64,000 nt of DNA from CAWBCI01 sp963787195 (GCA_963787195.1 CAWBCI010000091.1:1-64000); one strand, 5' to 3'; positions 34,057 to 42,482 are shown, counted from the stretch's first letter. Numbers and translations: made by a program. The notes: generated by a model not told the origin, from the sequence alone.

Positions 34057-34187
34057 GGGAGTTTAGCTCAGTCCCGAAAAACAAGGAATCTTTGATTCCG
34101 TAGTTTTTTCGAGGATCCCGACTCAGTCGGGGTTGGTTCAGAGCATCCCGAGTACTCGGGAGGGTCACTGGTTGAGAATCACAGTTC
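34057..34187 (+). pseudogene. Hairpin-invaded tRNA-Val copy 1
   Basis: Begins with the intact tRNA 5' sequence GGGAGTTTAGCTCAG, then 61 foreign bases (34072-34132) in the D loop. The copy resumes with TTGGTTCAGAGCAT, replaces the anticodon arm by the palindrome CCCGAGTACTCGGG (34147-34160), and resumes with GGGTCACTGGTT before decaying in the T arm. The insert itself contains the hairpins GGAATCTTTGATTCC and CCCGACTCAGTCGGG. It cannot fold into a decoding tRNA. Confidence 0.8.
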
Positions 34188-34198
34188 ATTTTATTATT

Positions 34199-34273
34199 GG
34201 GAGTTTAGCTCAGTTGGTTCAGAGCATCTGCCTTACAAGCAGAGGGTCACTGGTTCGAATCCAGTAACTCCCA
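34199..34273 (+). tRNA. tRNA-Val (anticodon TAC)
   Basis: 75-base cloverleaf: acceptor GGGAGTT pairs with AACTCCC, discriminator A at 34273; D arm with AGTTGGTTCAGA; anticodon stem TCTGC/GCAGA with loop CTTACAA, anticodon TAC (reads GUA and related valine codons); T arm CACTGG-TTCGAAT-CCAGT. CCA is not encoded. A hairpin terminator follows directly. Confidence 0.95.
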
Positions 34274-34279
34274 CAGTTG

Positions 34280-34319
34280 AAAGCCAGTAAGTTACATCGT
34301 TAATTTGCTGGCTTTTTTA
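34280..34319 (+). terminator. Terminator after tRNA-Val
   Basis: Arms AAAGCCAG and CTGGCTTT around a 20-base loop, then a T-run. A near-identical copy lies at 34470. Confidence 0.75.
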
Positions 34320-34345
34320 TTGAAAATCAAAATCATCTTTTATTA

Positions 34346-34463
34346 GAATTTACTTCAGTTGGTTCAGAGCATCCCGAGTACTCGGGAGGGTCACTGGTTC
34401 GAACTTAGTGAACAAAGTGAACGATCTCATGAGCCCGTAGGGTGAATAATCCAGTAACTCCCA
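34346..34463 (+). pseudogene. Hairpin-invaded tRNA-Val copy 2
   Basis: Degenerate 5' part (GAATTTACTTCAG), then TTGGTTCAGAGCAT, then the same CCCGAGTACTCGGG palindrome (34373-34386) in place of the anticodon arm, then GGGTCACTGGTTCGAA. A 46-base insert (34404-34449) sits in the T loop, followed by the intact 3' end TCCAGTAACTCCCA. No anticodon remains. The downstream sequence, including the terminator, repeats that of the intact tRNA. Confidence 0.8.
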
Positions 34464-34469
34464 CAGTTG

Positions 34470-34509
34470 AAAGCCAGTAAGTTACATTGTTAATTTGCTG
34501 GCTTTTTTT
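34470..34509 (+). terminator. Duplicated terminator after tRNA-Val copy 2
   Basis: Same stem as at 34280 (AAAGCCAG/CTGGCTTT) with a T-run and one loop base changed (CATCG to CATTG); it marks a duplication of the tRNA 3' end. Confidence 0.7.
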
Positions 34510-34842
34510 GTAAATTCCAAATCCCAAAAAACAAAATCCAAATAAATTCCAAAATTCAAATTCCAAAGGTGATCTTTCTAGGTGCATAGCACTGGAAATA
34601 TTTGCAAAAAAGGAAACCAAACAAAATTAATAAGAGGTGCAGCGCACCGGTAATATAAAAAAGGAGCATCTTGAATGAACTTCTCAAATTAGCCACGGAA
34701 GCACAAAATCTCCAAGGTTTCACAAAGAATTTCTTTGTAATTTGTCTTTTTGAGATTTATTTGTTTTTTGGAATTTGAATTTGGGATTTCTTCGATTGCC
34801 CGATGTATAAGATATTAGATGGATTCCCAGGACATCAAGCCT
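34510..34842. other. Gene-free, repeat-derived spacer
   Basis: Holds no gene. It contains AT-rich words around CAAATTCCAAA (34512-34566) that recur inverted at about 34745-34790, and two diverged copies of a palindromic motif: AGGTGCATAGCACTGGAAATA (34580-34600) and AGGTGCAGCGCACCGGTAATA (34635-34655). It looks like accumulated dispersed repeats. Confidence 0.55.
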
Positions 34843-34919
34843 TCAATGCTCAATGTTCAAAGGTCTATCGTCAATGGTCAATGGTCTATCGTCAATGTTC
34901 AATGTTCAATGATCAATGT
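34843..34919. repeat. 11-unit TCAATGN heptamer array overlapping the cysM 3' end
   Basis: Exactly 11 heptamers: seven are TCAATG plus one base followed in register, with variants TCAAAGG and TCTATCG (twice). The last 14 bases lie inside the cysteine synthase reading frame and provide its stop codon (34906-34908). Confidence 0.9.
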
Positions 34920-35829
34920 GAAACAATCCTTCGACCGACAAATACCGTTCACCTGTATCGTAACAGAAGGTCAATATCCGGGCGCCGGGTTTCAGCTCTT
35001 CTATCTTCTTGCTAACAGCAGCCAGTGAAGCGCCGGTGGAGATTCCGGCAAGGATACCTTCTTCCCTTGCAAGCCTTCCTGCATATTCAAAAGCTTCCTC
35101 TTTGCCTACCTGTATAGTTCCGTCGAGGAGTTTGGTGTTGAGGTTGGCCGGGATGAATCCTGCTCCTATGCCCTGTATAGGATGCGGGCCGGGCTGTCCC
35201 CCGCTGATAACGGGCGAGCCGGCAGGTTCTACTGCAAATACTTTAGTAGCTGGAAATTTTTCTTTCAGTAATCTCGCAACGCCGCTGATATGCCCTCCAG
35301 TTCCCACGCCTGAGATGAGGTAATCAAATCCTTCCGGAAAACCGCGCAGGATCTCGTGAGCGCTTGTCTTATAATGGATATCCGGATTTGAGGGATTATC
35401 AAACTGAGAAGGCATCCAGGCCCCAGGAATAGTTTTGACCAGCTCCATGGCCTTTTCGATGGCGCCTTTCATGCCCAGACTCCGGGGTGTAAGCTCAAAT
35501 TCAGCCCCGTAGGCGGCCATGATACTCCTGCGCTCAACCGACATCGAATCGGGCATGACCAGAATGAGTTTGTACTTTTTGACAGCCGCCACCATTGCCA
35601 GTCCGATGCCGGTATTCCCGCTGGTGGGTTCGATGATCACCGATCCCTCTTTCAGGAGGCCATTCCACTCGGCATCCTCTATCATTGAAAGGGCTATACG
35701 GTCTTTAATACTGCCGCCCGGATTGGCCCTTTCGAGTTTCATCCACACCTCGTATCCCGCCGGGAATAAATTATTAATCCGCACATGCGGGGTGTTTCCT
35801 ATGGTCTGCAATATGTTTTCTGCTTGCAT
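34906..35829 (-). CDS. cysM: Cysteine synthase (O-acetylserine sulfhydrylase)
   Basis: PLP enzyme making cysteine from O-acetylserine and sulfide. The 307-residue product starts MQAENILQTIGNTPHVRINNLF; the Schiff-base lysine is K42 in ANPGGSIKDR, with PTSGNTGIGLAMVAAVK, SGVGTGGHISGVARLLK (phosphate loop) and GISTGASLAAV. CysK and CysM types cannot be separated with certainty. The start at 35829 is favoured over 35850 because TIGNTP then sits at the usual distance. The C-terminal residues HIDH and the stop codon come from the heptamer array. cysE lies just upstream, 10 bases away, forming a two-gene cysteine operon. Confidence 0.92.
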   Translation of the reverse strand: MQAENILQTIGNTPHVRINNLFPAGYEVWMKLERANPGGSIKDRIALSMIEDAEWNGLLKEGSVIIEPTSGNTGIGLAMVAAVKKYKLILVMPDSMSVERRSIMAAYGAEFELTPRSLGMKGAIEKAMELVKTIPGAWMPSQFDNPSNPDIHYKTSAHEILRGFPEGFDYLISGVGTGGHISGVARLLKEKFPATKVFAVEPAGSPVISGGQPGPHPIQGIGAGFIPANLNTKLLDGTIQVGKEEAFEYAGRLAREEGILAGISTGASLAAVSKKIEELKPGARILTFCYDTGERYLSVEGLFHIDH

Positions 35830-35839
35830 GATGTTTAAA

Positions 35840-36703
35840 TTAAATTTCAAAATTGATAGGCTCTGAAGAAGACTTGCTGTCGCGAATTATCGTTTTGTTC
35901 TGCCTGTAAACAATACTGTCTGGCTCAACACTTTCGGTGAGCCAGACATTTCCTCCTATAATGGAATTGCGACCGACTTTTGTAGTTCCCCCAAGGATAG
36001 TGCATCCGGCATAAAGGATCACATTGTCACCAATAGTAGGGTGACGCTTGATATGCGCCTGCTCCTTCTCAACATACAAAGCACCGAGTGTGACGCCCTG
36101 GTAAATCTTAACATGATCACCCACTATGGTCGTCTCTCCGATTACTATCCCTGTTCCATGATCAATGAAGCAATTTTTCCCAATAACAGCTCCGGGGTGG
36201 ATATCAATGCCTGTTTTACTATGAGCATATTCGCTCATTACCCGGGGAACTACCGGCACCTTCATATTATAAAGCAAATGTGCCATGCGGTGAACTGCCA
36301 GGCTGAAAAAACCAGGGTAACAAAGGATCACCTCTTCCAGTTTTTCAGCAGCCGGATCGGATTTGAGAAATGTATCTGCATCTTTAAGCAGGAGTTTGTA
36401 AACAGAGGGTAAACGGGTAAAAAATACTGAAACTATCTCCTGAGGGCTATGTATTAAATCTTTTCCCATGGGCGCCAATAATTCTTCCAAAGCATTCTTC
36501 AAAGTTTCAAGTCCGGTATGAATTTCATCCAGATTGATATCATGATCCACTTTGATCGGGAAAAGCAGATTCACCATTTCCTTGACCCATCGCTGGGTTT
36601 CCTTCATCGAAGGGACTTCGGAGCAATAGCTATCGTTCACGCGGAAAAGGTCTTCGGCAAAATCATCTGTAGTTTGCAGGCTTGTGTGGACTTGTGACTT
36701 CAT
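35840..36703 (-). CDS. cysE: Serine O-acetyltransferase
   Basis: Cytoplasmic enzyme making O-acetylserine from serine and acetyl-CoA. The 287-residue product has a helical N-terminal domain (about 1-150) and a left-handed beta-helix of hexapeptide repeats. The active part is TGIDIHPGAVIGKNCFIDHGTGIVIGETTIVGDHVKIYQGVTLGAL, with catalytic Asp/His in FIDHGTG, and KRHPTIGDNVILYAGCTILGGTTKVGRNSIIGGNVWL. It is the longer EpsC/SatA-like form. It supplies the substrate for the adjacent cysteine synthase. Confidence 0.92.
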   Translation of the reverse strand: MKSQVHTSLQTTDDFAEDLFRVNDSYCSEVPSMKETQRWVKEMVNLLFPIKVDHDINLDEIHTGLETLKNALEELLAPMGKDLIHSPQEIVSVFFTRLPSVYKLLLKDADTFLKSDPAAEKLEEVILCYPGFFSLAVHRMAHLLYNMKVPVVPRVMSEYAHSKTGIDIHPGAVIGKNCFIDHGTGIVIGETTIVGDHVKIYQGVTLGALYVEKEQAHIKRHPTIGDNVILYAGCTILGGTTKVGRNSIIGGNVWLTESVEPDSIVYRQNKTIIRDSKSSSEPINFEI

Positions 36704-36829
36704 GATTCACTTTTTTTACATTAAGACTTTTCTACATTTAAATCACTTAAAAAACAAGTCATTGGATATCTTGTTCATTCTCTCATCTCTTTCTCAATTC
36801 TTCCCATATTACAGCTTCGAATTAATCCA

Positions 36830-36837
36830 TATCTTTG
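36830..36837 (+). promoter_or_regulatory. -7 box of tamL
   Basis: TATCTTTG, a perfect TAnnTTTG, 22 bases before the ATG at 36860. Confidence 0.5.
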
Positions 36838-36859
36838 CAAGTCTTGTGATTTGAGCCGG

Positions 36860-39235
36860 ATGAACCCTAAACAGCGCATTTCCATATTATTCCTTTCCCT
36901 GTCCCTGCTTGTATTCATGAGTAGTTGCAGTGTGACCCGTAATTTGAAAGAAGGGGAATTTCTGCTTACCAAAAATGTGATCAAATTCAAGGATAAAAAT
37001 CCCGGTATCAATGTCGACGATATCTCCATCATTCCAAAACCCAAGCCCAACAGTAGATTCCTTGGTTTTATCGCAATCAAGCTCCGGCTTTACAATCTGG
37101 GTCTTAAAGGCAGGGAAAACTCTAAATTCAGGACATGGCTCAGGGACAAAGTGGGTGAAAGGCCCTCTTTATATGAAAAGGGAACTGCTGTCAATTCCGC
37201 GACAGAAATTGAGCAATATCTTGCCAAAATAGGCTATTTTAATTCCCATGTAGAATTTGAACCTAAATTTCACGGACGAAAGAGGGTAAAGGTGATCTAT
37301 ACGCTTGATCCGGCCAAACCTTACAAGTTAAGGCAAATAGCTTTAGATGTACCGGACAGTACGCTGAAACGCTATATGCTCATTGACCAGGACCTTTCAC
37401 TGATAAGTAAAGGCAAAATATTCAATGCTTTTGACCTGGAAGATGAAAGGGCGAGGCTCAGTGAATTATTGCAGAATAATGGCTATTATTATTTTGACAA
37501 GACTTTTATTTATTATGAGGTGGACTCGGCGCTGAACAGCCACCAAATGGATATTACCATAAAAGTGAAGCCGGGCCCCAATGTCAATTCCGGTGACAGC
37601 AGCAGGGTAACCAATCTTTTACACCGGAGGTATTTTATCAATGATATCTACATAAATACCGATTATACTATCCAGGATGCAAACAAGGCCCCATCCGACA
37701 CTTTGAAACTAGGGGTAAAGAAAACTAAAAAAGACACAGCTGAAAACTTCTATTATATACTATATAACGGAAGACTGAGGATACATCCTATCGTATTGAC
37801 CCAATCGGTTTTTATGAAATCAGGCGATCCTTATCGTTTCATAGACGTACGCAAGACAAAAGCCCGTATAGGGGAATTGGGTTTTTTTGGCTATACCAAT
37901 ATTCGCTTCAAGGAAGTGAATGTTGCAGATAGTGCGGATGAAAATGGCCGGCTCAACTGCCTCATTGACCTGAGCACACGCAAATTGCAATCTTCCACTA
38001 TTGAACTTGAAGGCACCAATACAGGAGGGCGACCCGGAATAGGAGCAAATTATACGTACCAGAACAACAATATTTTCAGGGGATCGGAAATTTTTAGATT
38101 ACGTGCCCATTTTGCAATGGAAGCGCAGAAGTCACTTATAGGAAAAACAGATGGAGGCAACAATGCACTTTCGTTTTTCAATACCAAAGAATTGGGCCTT
38201 GAAGCCAGTATTGATTTTCCTAAGTTCTTAGTTCCTTTCAAACCTCAGCGTTTCCCGAAATATTTCCACCCAAAGAGCAACCTCCGCCTGGGAGTCGGTT
38301 TTGAAACCCGCCCGGAATACAAAAGGATGATTTACACTTTGCTGTTCGGCTACGACTGGAAAGAATCGGACACGAAAAGACATTTGCTTTACCCAATTGA
38401 TATAAATATAGTGGATGTATCACTGGACCCGAAATTCAAAAATATCATTGATAATGAACCCAACGACCGGATCCGCAACCAGTATACCAACCACCTGATC
38501 ATGGGGCTGAGATACAGTTTTATTTTCAACAATCAGAATATTCGTAAGCTTAAGAACTTTATTTATTTCAGGGCGAATTTCGAAGCGGCCGGAAATCTCA
38601 TGCAATTATTAAATGTCACATTCAATGGGACCAAGGATACGGCCGGTTACTATAAGTTTATTAATATTCGTTATTCACAGTATGTCAGGTCTGATGTTGA
38701 TTTTCGATTTTACAATGTTATCACCCGGAACACTACCCTGGTATACAGATTTTATGGCGGTTTAGGTATACCTTATGGAAATGCAAATGTTCTTCCTCTT
38801 GAGAAAGGATTTTATGCCGGAGGAGCCAACGGCATGAGGGCCTGGCTGTTCCGTTTGCTCGGCCCGGGTGCCTATTCTGATGGCGCAAACAATTTTGACC
38901 GGATGGGAGATATGCAGCTGGAAGGCAATATAGAATACCGCTTTCCTGTCTATAAATTTTTTAAAGGGGCTTTCTTTCTGGATGCAGGGAACATTTGGCT
39001 CCTAAACGAAAATTCATCCTACCCCGGAGGAAAATTCAATCCTAAAAATTTTTACAAAGAAATCGCCATTGACGGGGGATTTGGCTTCCGTTTCGATTTC
39101 AATTTTTTCATACTCAGGATAGATGCTGCAGTTCCACTCAGGGATCCGTCTAAATCTGAAAATGCCCGCTGGGTAATCTCCAAACTTCATCCTTCCAATA
39201 TCCTCTTTAATTTCGGAATCGGATATCCCTTCTGA
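36860..39235 (+). CDS. tamL: TamL-type BamA/TamA-family outer-membrane lipoprotein
   Basis: Outer-membrane assembly protein of 791 residues. A lipoprotein signal ends LLVFMSSC (C23), as in Bacteroidota TamL. POTRA-like repeats follow (about 100-380: EIEQYLAKIGYFNSHVEF, LSELLQNNGYYYFDKTF, ARIGELGFFGYTNIRFKEV), then a 16-strand Omp85 barrel (about 400-791) with GGANGMRAWLFRLLGPG, the (V/I)RG(F/Y)-like lid-lock loop, and a terminal LFNFGIGYPF. The ATG at 36860 is preferred to a TTG nine bases earlier. No TamB gene is adjacent in this window. Confidence 0.88.
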   Translation: MNPKQRISILFLSLSLLVFMSSCSVTRNLKEGEFLLTKNVIKFKDKNPGINVDDISIIPKPKPNSRFLGFIAIKLRLYNLGLKGRENSKFRTWLRDKVGERPSLYEKGTAVNSATEIEQYLAKIGYFNSHVEFEPKFHGRKRVKVIYTLDPAKPYKLRQIALDVPDSTLKRYMLIDQDLSLISKGKIFNAFDLEDERARLSELLQNNGYYYFDKTFIYYEVDSALNSHQMDITIKVKPGPNVNSGDSSRVTNLLHRRYFINDIYINTDYTIQDANKAPSDTLKLGVKKTKKDTAENFYYILYNGRLRIHPIVLTQSVFMKSGDPYRFIDVRKTKARIGELGFFGYTNIRFKEVNVADSADENGRLNCLIDLSTRKLQSSTIELEGTNTGGRPGIGANYTYQNNNIFRGSEIFRLRAHFAMEAQKSLIGKTDGGNNALSFFNTKELGLEASIDFPKFLVPFKPQRFPKYFHPKSNLRLGVGFETRPEYKRMIYTLLFGYDWKESDTKRHLLYPIDINIVDVSLDPKFKNIIDNEPNDRIRNQYTNHLIMGLRYSFIFNNQNIRKLKNFIYFRANFEAAGNLMQLLNVTFNGTKDTAGYYKFINIRYSQYVRSDVDFRFYNVITRNTTLVYRFYGGLGIPYGNANVLPLEKGFYAGGANGMRAWLFRLLGPGAYSDGANNFDRMGDMQLEGNIEYRFPVYKFFKGAFFLDAGNIWLLNENSSYPGGKFNPKNFYKEIAIDGGFGFRFDFNFFILRIDAAVPLRDPSKSENARWVISKLHPSNILFNFGIGYPF

Positions 39236-39308
39236 TGCAATTTTAATATCTCCGCGAACAATTTTGGCTTTTCTGCGTTCGACTGTATATCATTAATTTA
39301 TATCCTTT

Positions 39309-40004
39309 ATGAAGAAAATCACAGTCCTGACCCTGCTTTTAATGCTGAGCGGAATTTTTACAGCCCGATCACAGAAAACCCGGATCTATCCATCTTTAGC
39401 CACTGAAATAATATTTTCATCTGCCGCCATCGACAATAATGGATATGACCAGGGAAATGTTCTTAGATGGTCTCCGGTCATTAATGTTCAGAATATGTGG
39501 AATTTCGATTTCGGAAATACTTTCGGATTATACACAGGCTGGGATGTCCGCAATGTGGGTTTCATCTATAAAAATCCTCTGGAATCCAATGTAAAATACA
39601 AATACCGGACCTATAATTTCGGTATTCCGGTGGGATTCAAATTGGGAAATTTAAAAAAATTATTTGTATTCGGAGGCTATGAAATTGAATTTCCTTTCAA
39701 TTATAAAGAAAAGAAATTCACCGATGATAATAAGGATAAGTTCAATGTTTGGTTTTCCAAAAGGGTAGAGCCAATTCAACAAAGTCTAATGTTCGGGATA
39801 CAGTTTCCATACGGGGCAGATTTGAAATTAAAATATTATCTGAGCAATTTTCACAACAGGAATTTTACGGAAATGGTTGATGGATTTGAAATCAAGCCAT
39901 ATGAAAATCTGAAATCCAATCTTTTTTATGTTTCTCTTTCCTGGTTTTTATTTACAAACTGGAAGGGGCATAAGGACAAAGCTGATATATATTATAAAGA
40001 ATAG
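39309..40004 (+). CDS. Small outer-membrane beta-barrel protein, unknown function
   Basis: A 231-residue protein with a signal peptide (1-21, ending FTARSQ) and alternating aromatic strands: NMWNFDFGNTFGLYTGWDVRN, YRTYNFGIPVGFKLGNLKKLFVFGGYEIEFPF, QQSLMFGIQFPYGADLKLKYYLSNF and LFYVSLSWFLF. The pattern fits an 8- to 10-strand outer-membrane barrel. The end is not a barrel Phe but a charged tail (KGHKDKADIYYKE). It lies 73 bases after tamL on the same strand and may be co-expressed. I recognise no family beyond barrel protein. Confidence 0.65.
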   Translation: MKKITVLTLLLMLSGIFTARSQKTRIYPSLATEIIFSSAAIDNNGYDQGNVLRWSPVINVQNMWNFDFGNTFGLYTGWDVRNVGFIYKNPLESNVKYKYRTYNFGIPVGFKLGNLKKLFVFGGYEIEFPFNYKEKKFTDDNKDKFNVWFSKRVEPIQQSLMFGIQFPYGADLKLKYYLSNFHNRNFTEMVDGFEIKPYENLKSNLFYVSLSWFLFTNWKGHKDKADIYYKE

Positions 40005-40052
40005 ATTTGAAGAAAGTTAAATTCTATTCAAAGCCCCGGAGACAATTTATTT

Positions 40053-41123
40053 TCAGGATTTTTTGCAGATGATAAGTGTGTGGCTGACCCCGAGATTGTC
40101 GATAATTTCCTCGGTCACCAGGCCGCTTTCCTTTATCAGGCGGATCATATCTTCCGAATGATACATGCGGCTGTTTCCATTGGCCAGGCAGGTAAAATAA
40201 AGAGAGGTAGCATTCAGACTATAAGTCGATGCCTCATATTTCTGACGGTCCCAGTATGTTTCAAGAATATACAGACGACTATGCCCCTGCATTGCATTTC
40301 TTGCCTTATCCAGAATATTTAATATTTGTTCTTCCGAAAAACAATCCAGGAACTGGCTCATCCAGATAATGTCGAAACCTGCAGGCAAGCTGCTTTCTTT
40401 TTCGAGCATATCGCTAAAAACTCCTTTTATCCTTGTTTTATACCCGGCTTCTGCTGCGTTTTTCATGGCTTCTTTCAGTTGTCCGGGAAGGTCTACAATA
40501 GTTATTTCCACATCCGGATCATAGGCAGCACAACTGATGGCAAATTTGCCGGTATTTCCACCCACATCCATCAGCTTCCCGGGTTTATTTCTAAAGATGA
40601 TCGGATGCAGATCCGGAAATACCTGATCCGAATAATAATGGTCGAAGTTGAACCAGCTTTCACGTGTTTTGCCGGGCAATTCAGCCAGTGCCCTGTAAAT
40701 CGTAGGCCAGTTACCGAATTCCTTAAGTCCGGCAGGTTTACCCTCAAGGATGGATTCTTTCAAATGAGAAATAGGATTATAACATACATCCCTCACAAAA
40801 TCCAGATTCACCCGGGTAAGGCTGTCCTTAAGCAGAAAAAATCCGGTTTTGGTAAGGATATAACGTTCATTTTCCATTCTGACCACTCCTATACTCAGGC
40901 CGGCATCCAGTAAGACCTTCACACCATATTCCGAAAGTTTAAGTTTCTGTGCGGCCTCTTCGGGTAAAATTCCTGCAGAACCAGATTCAGAAACAGCATC
41001 CAATATTCCCAGATCGCGCAATGCCAGTGTAGCCTGAAACATTATAGGGCCGAATGCTATCTTCTGGGCCTCAAATTTTGCTTCGAGGGCTGACTTAGAA
41101 TCTGATCCGTAATTCTTTTTCAT
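40053..41123 (-). CDS. SAM-dependent O-methyltransferase-like protein
   Basis: A 356-residue class I methyltransferase with the plant-type O-methyltransferase (methyltransf_2) plan. The N-terminal winged-helix dimerisation domain reads IMFQATLALRDLGILDAVSE...LPEEAAQKLKLSEYGVKVLLDAGLSIGVV; SAM motif I is LMDVGGNTGKFAISCAAYDP, followed by ITIVDLPGQ and FDIIWMSQFLDCFSEEQIL, ending LGVSHTLIICKK. A substrate such as a quinone, polyene or aromatic acid cannot be chosen from sequence. It is a single gene with its own promoter pair and divergent from the DUF4421 gene. Confidence 0.8.
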   Translation of the reverse strand: MKKNYGSDSKSALEAKFEAQKIAFGPIMFQATLALRDLGILDAVSESGSAGILPEEAAQKLKLSEYGVKVLLDAGLSIGVVRMENERYILTKTGFFLLKDSLTRVNLDFVRDVCYNPISHLKESILEGKPAGLKEFGNWPTIYRALAELPGKTRESWFNFDHYYSDQVFPDLHPIIFRNKPGKLMDVGGNTGKFAISCAAYDPDVEITIVDLPGQLKEAMKNAAEAGYKTRIKGVFSDMLEKESSLPAGFDIIWMSQFLDCFSEEQILNILDKARNAMQGHSRLYILETYWDRQKYEASTYSLNATSLYFTCLANGNSRMYHSEDMIRLIKESGLVTEEIIDNLGVSHTLIICKKS

Positions 41124-41155
41124 ATTACCGGGAATGATATTAATTGAAACTAGTG

Positions 41156-41189
41156 CAAAAATATTTATTTTCTGCTATACTCTTACAAA
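41156..41189 (-). promoter_or_regulatory. Promoter of the methyltransferase gene
   Basis: Minus-strand TATTTTTG (41156-41163) and TTTG (41186-41189) with 22 bases between; the ATG lies 33 bases downstream. Confidence 0.55.
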
Positions 41190-41249
41190 ATGTCCTGATC
41201 AGCTATTTTTCATGCGAAACTTATCCTCAGGCCTGTATTCAATTATCCT

Positions 41250-41257
41250 TAATTTTG
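41250..41257 (+). promoter_or_regulatory. -7 box of the DUF4421 gene
   Basis: TAATTTTG, a perfect TAnnTTTG, 35 bases before the ATG at 41293. Confidence 0.5.
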
Positions 41258-41292
41258 CAGAAAATTCCATTATTTAACTCATAGGGATAAAA

Positions 41293-42372
41293 ATGCTGAA
41301 ATCCGGTGCGACCAGAATAGGGATAATTCTAAGTGTGCTTATACTGCTATCATTGACTGTAAAGGCTCAGTTTCTTAAATCTATGATGAGCAGTTTATGC
41401 GACACAAATTACATCAGCGATTATACCCATTATGTCACGAGCAGGGTTTATGGTTCGGTAAAATATGCCAATTTCGACATCACTGACGAGAATTTCACGC
41501 AGGGAATTTTGGCTTACAGGCCCAATAATAAACTAATGCTGGGTTTTGGAGTAAATCATGGCATACTGGGATTGAATATAGCCTTTGATATTCCGGCCGT
41601 CAATGACGATAATAAAAAATTTGGCAAAACCTCTTATCTCAACCTGACCTCAAGGATATATCTTCGAAAGTTTTCAGCCGATATATATTTGCAGGTTTAC
41701 AAGGGCTTTTATCTCAGCAATTCCGCCGGGATACTGAGAGGTTGGAATGACCTGGAAAATTATTATAAAAGGCCTGATATACGTTCATATAATATCGGTC
41801 TAAGTGTAAATTATATATACAATAACGGGCGTTTTTCTTACAGGGCGGCATTTTTACAAAATGAATGGCAGAAGAAGAGCGCCGGATCTGTCCTGTTTGG
41901 GGGAGCGGTCTTTTACACCAATATTGTCGGAGACACTTCACTCATTCCGAAAAATATCATATATCGAAACTTCTTTGAGAGCCGGAAAGTTAAAAGGATA
42001 AATATGTACAACCTGGGACCTATGATAGGTTATGCCTATACTTTCGTAATCAAATATCATTGGTTCCTGATGCTTTCCGGTTCAGCCAACCTGGCCATAG
42101 GGAGCACTTCCCTTATTACAGATCAAATCCCTGAGACTAAAGACAAATCGGGTCTTACAGTGGATTTTAATTTAAATTTTGAAACTTCAGCAGGCTATAA
42201 CAGTCATTGGTGGTATATCGGGTTTTCGTATACCAATCTCTCCACCCGCCAGCAAACACCGGTTTCAAAAGGCAGATTAAATATGGATACCGGTAATTTC
42301 CGGTTTAATATTGTCAGAAGGTTCAGAATTACTAAGCCAATTCGCATTCTGAATCCCGGTCTCAATAGATAA
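41293..42372 (+). CDS. DUF4421 outer-membrane barrel protein
   Basis: A 359-residue protein with a signal peptide (about 1-25, ending TVKAQ). It is recognised as DUF4421 by SDYTHYVTSRVYGSVKYANFDI near the start, RPNNKLMLGFGVNHGILGLNIAFDIP, KTSYLNLTSRIYLRKFSADIYLQVYKGFYLSN and FLQNEWQKKSAGSVLFGG. Repeated amphipathic aromatic strands indicate an outer-membrane barrel. The function of the family is not known. It is divergent from the methyltransferase gene with separate promoters. Confidence 0.78.
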   Translation: MLKSGATRIGIILSVLILLSLTVKAQFLKSMMSSLCDTNYISDYTHYVTSRVYGSVKYANFDITDENFTQGILAYRPNNKLMLGFGVNHGILGLNIAFDIPAVNDDNKKFGKTSYLNLTSRIYLRKFSADIYLQVYKGFYLSNSAGILRGWNDLENYYKRPDIRSYNIGLSVNYIYNNGRFSYRAAFLQNEWQKKSAGSVLFGGAVFYTNIVGDTSLIPKNIIYRNFFESRKVKRINMYNLGPMIGYAYTFVIKYHWFLMLSGSANLAIGSTSLITDQIPETKDKSGLTVDFNLNFETSAGYNSHWWYIGFSYTNLSTRQQTPVSKGRLNMDTGNFRFNIVRRFRITKPIRILNPGLNR

Positions 42373-42427
42373 TCTGATCTCACAAAAGGGCTTTCATCAT
42401 TAAATTTAGAATACTTTATTTTTTTAT

Positions 42428-42435
42428 TAACTTTG
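42428..42435 (+). promoter_or_regulatory. -7 box of the PCMD/T9SS protein gene
   Basis: TAACTTTG, a perfect TAnnTTTG, 47 bases before the ATG at 42483. Confidence 0.5.
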
Positions 42436-42482
42436 ATTCCCTATTTAGAATTAAAAAAAATAATCTTATTAAAAATTTGCTT

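Noticed and set aside
34072..34132. Self-splicing intron in the tRNA copy
   Set aside because: The insert is 61 bases of simple hairpins, lies in the D loop, and the anticodon arm is also replaced, so removal would not restore a tRNA.
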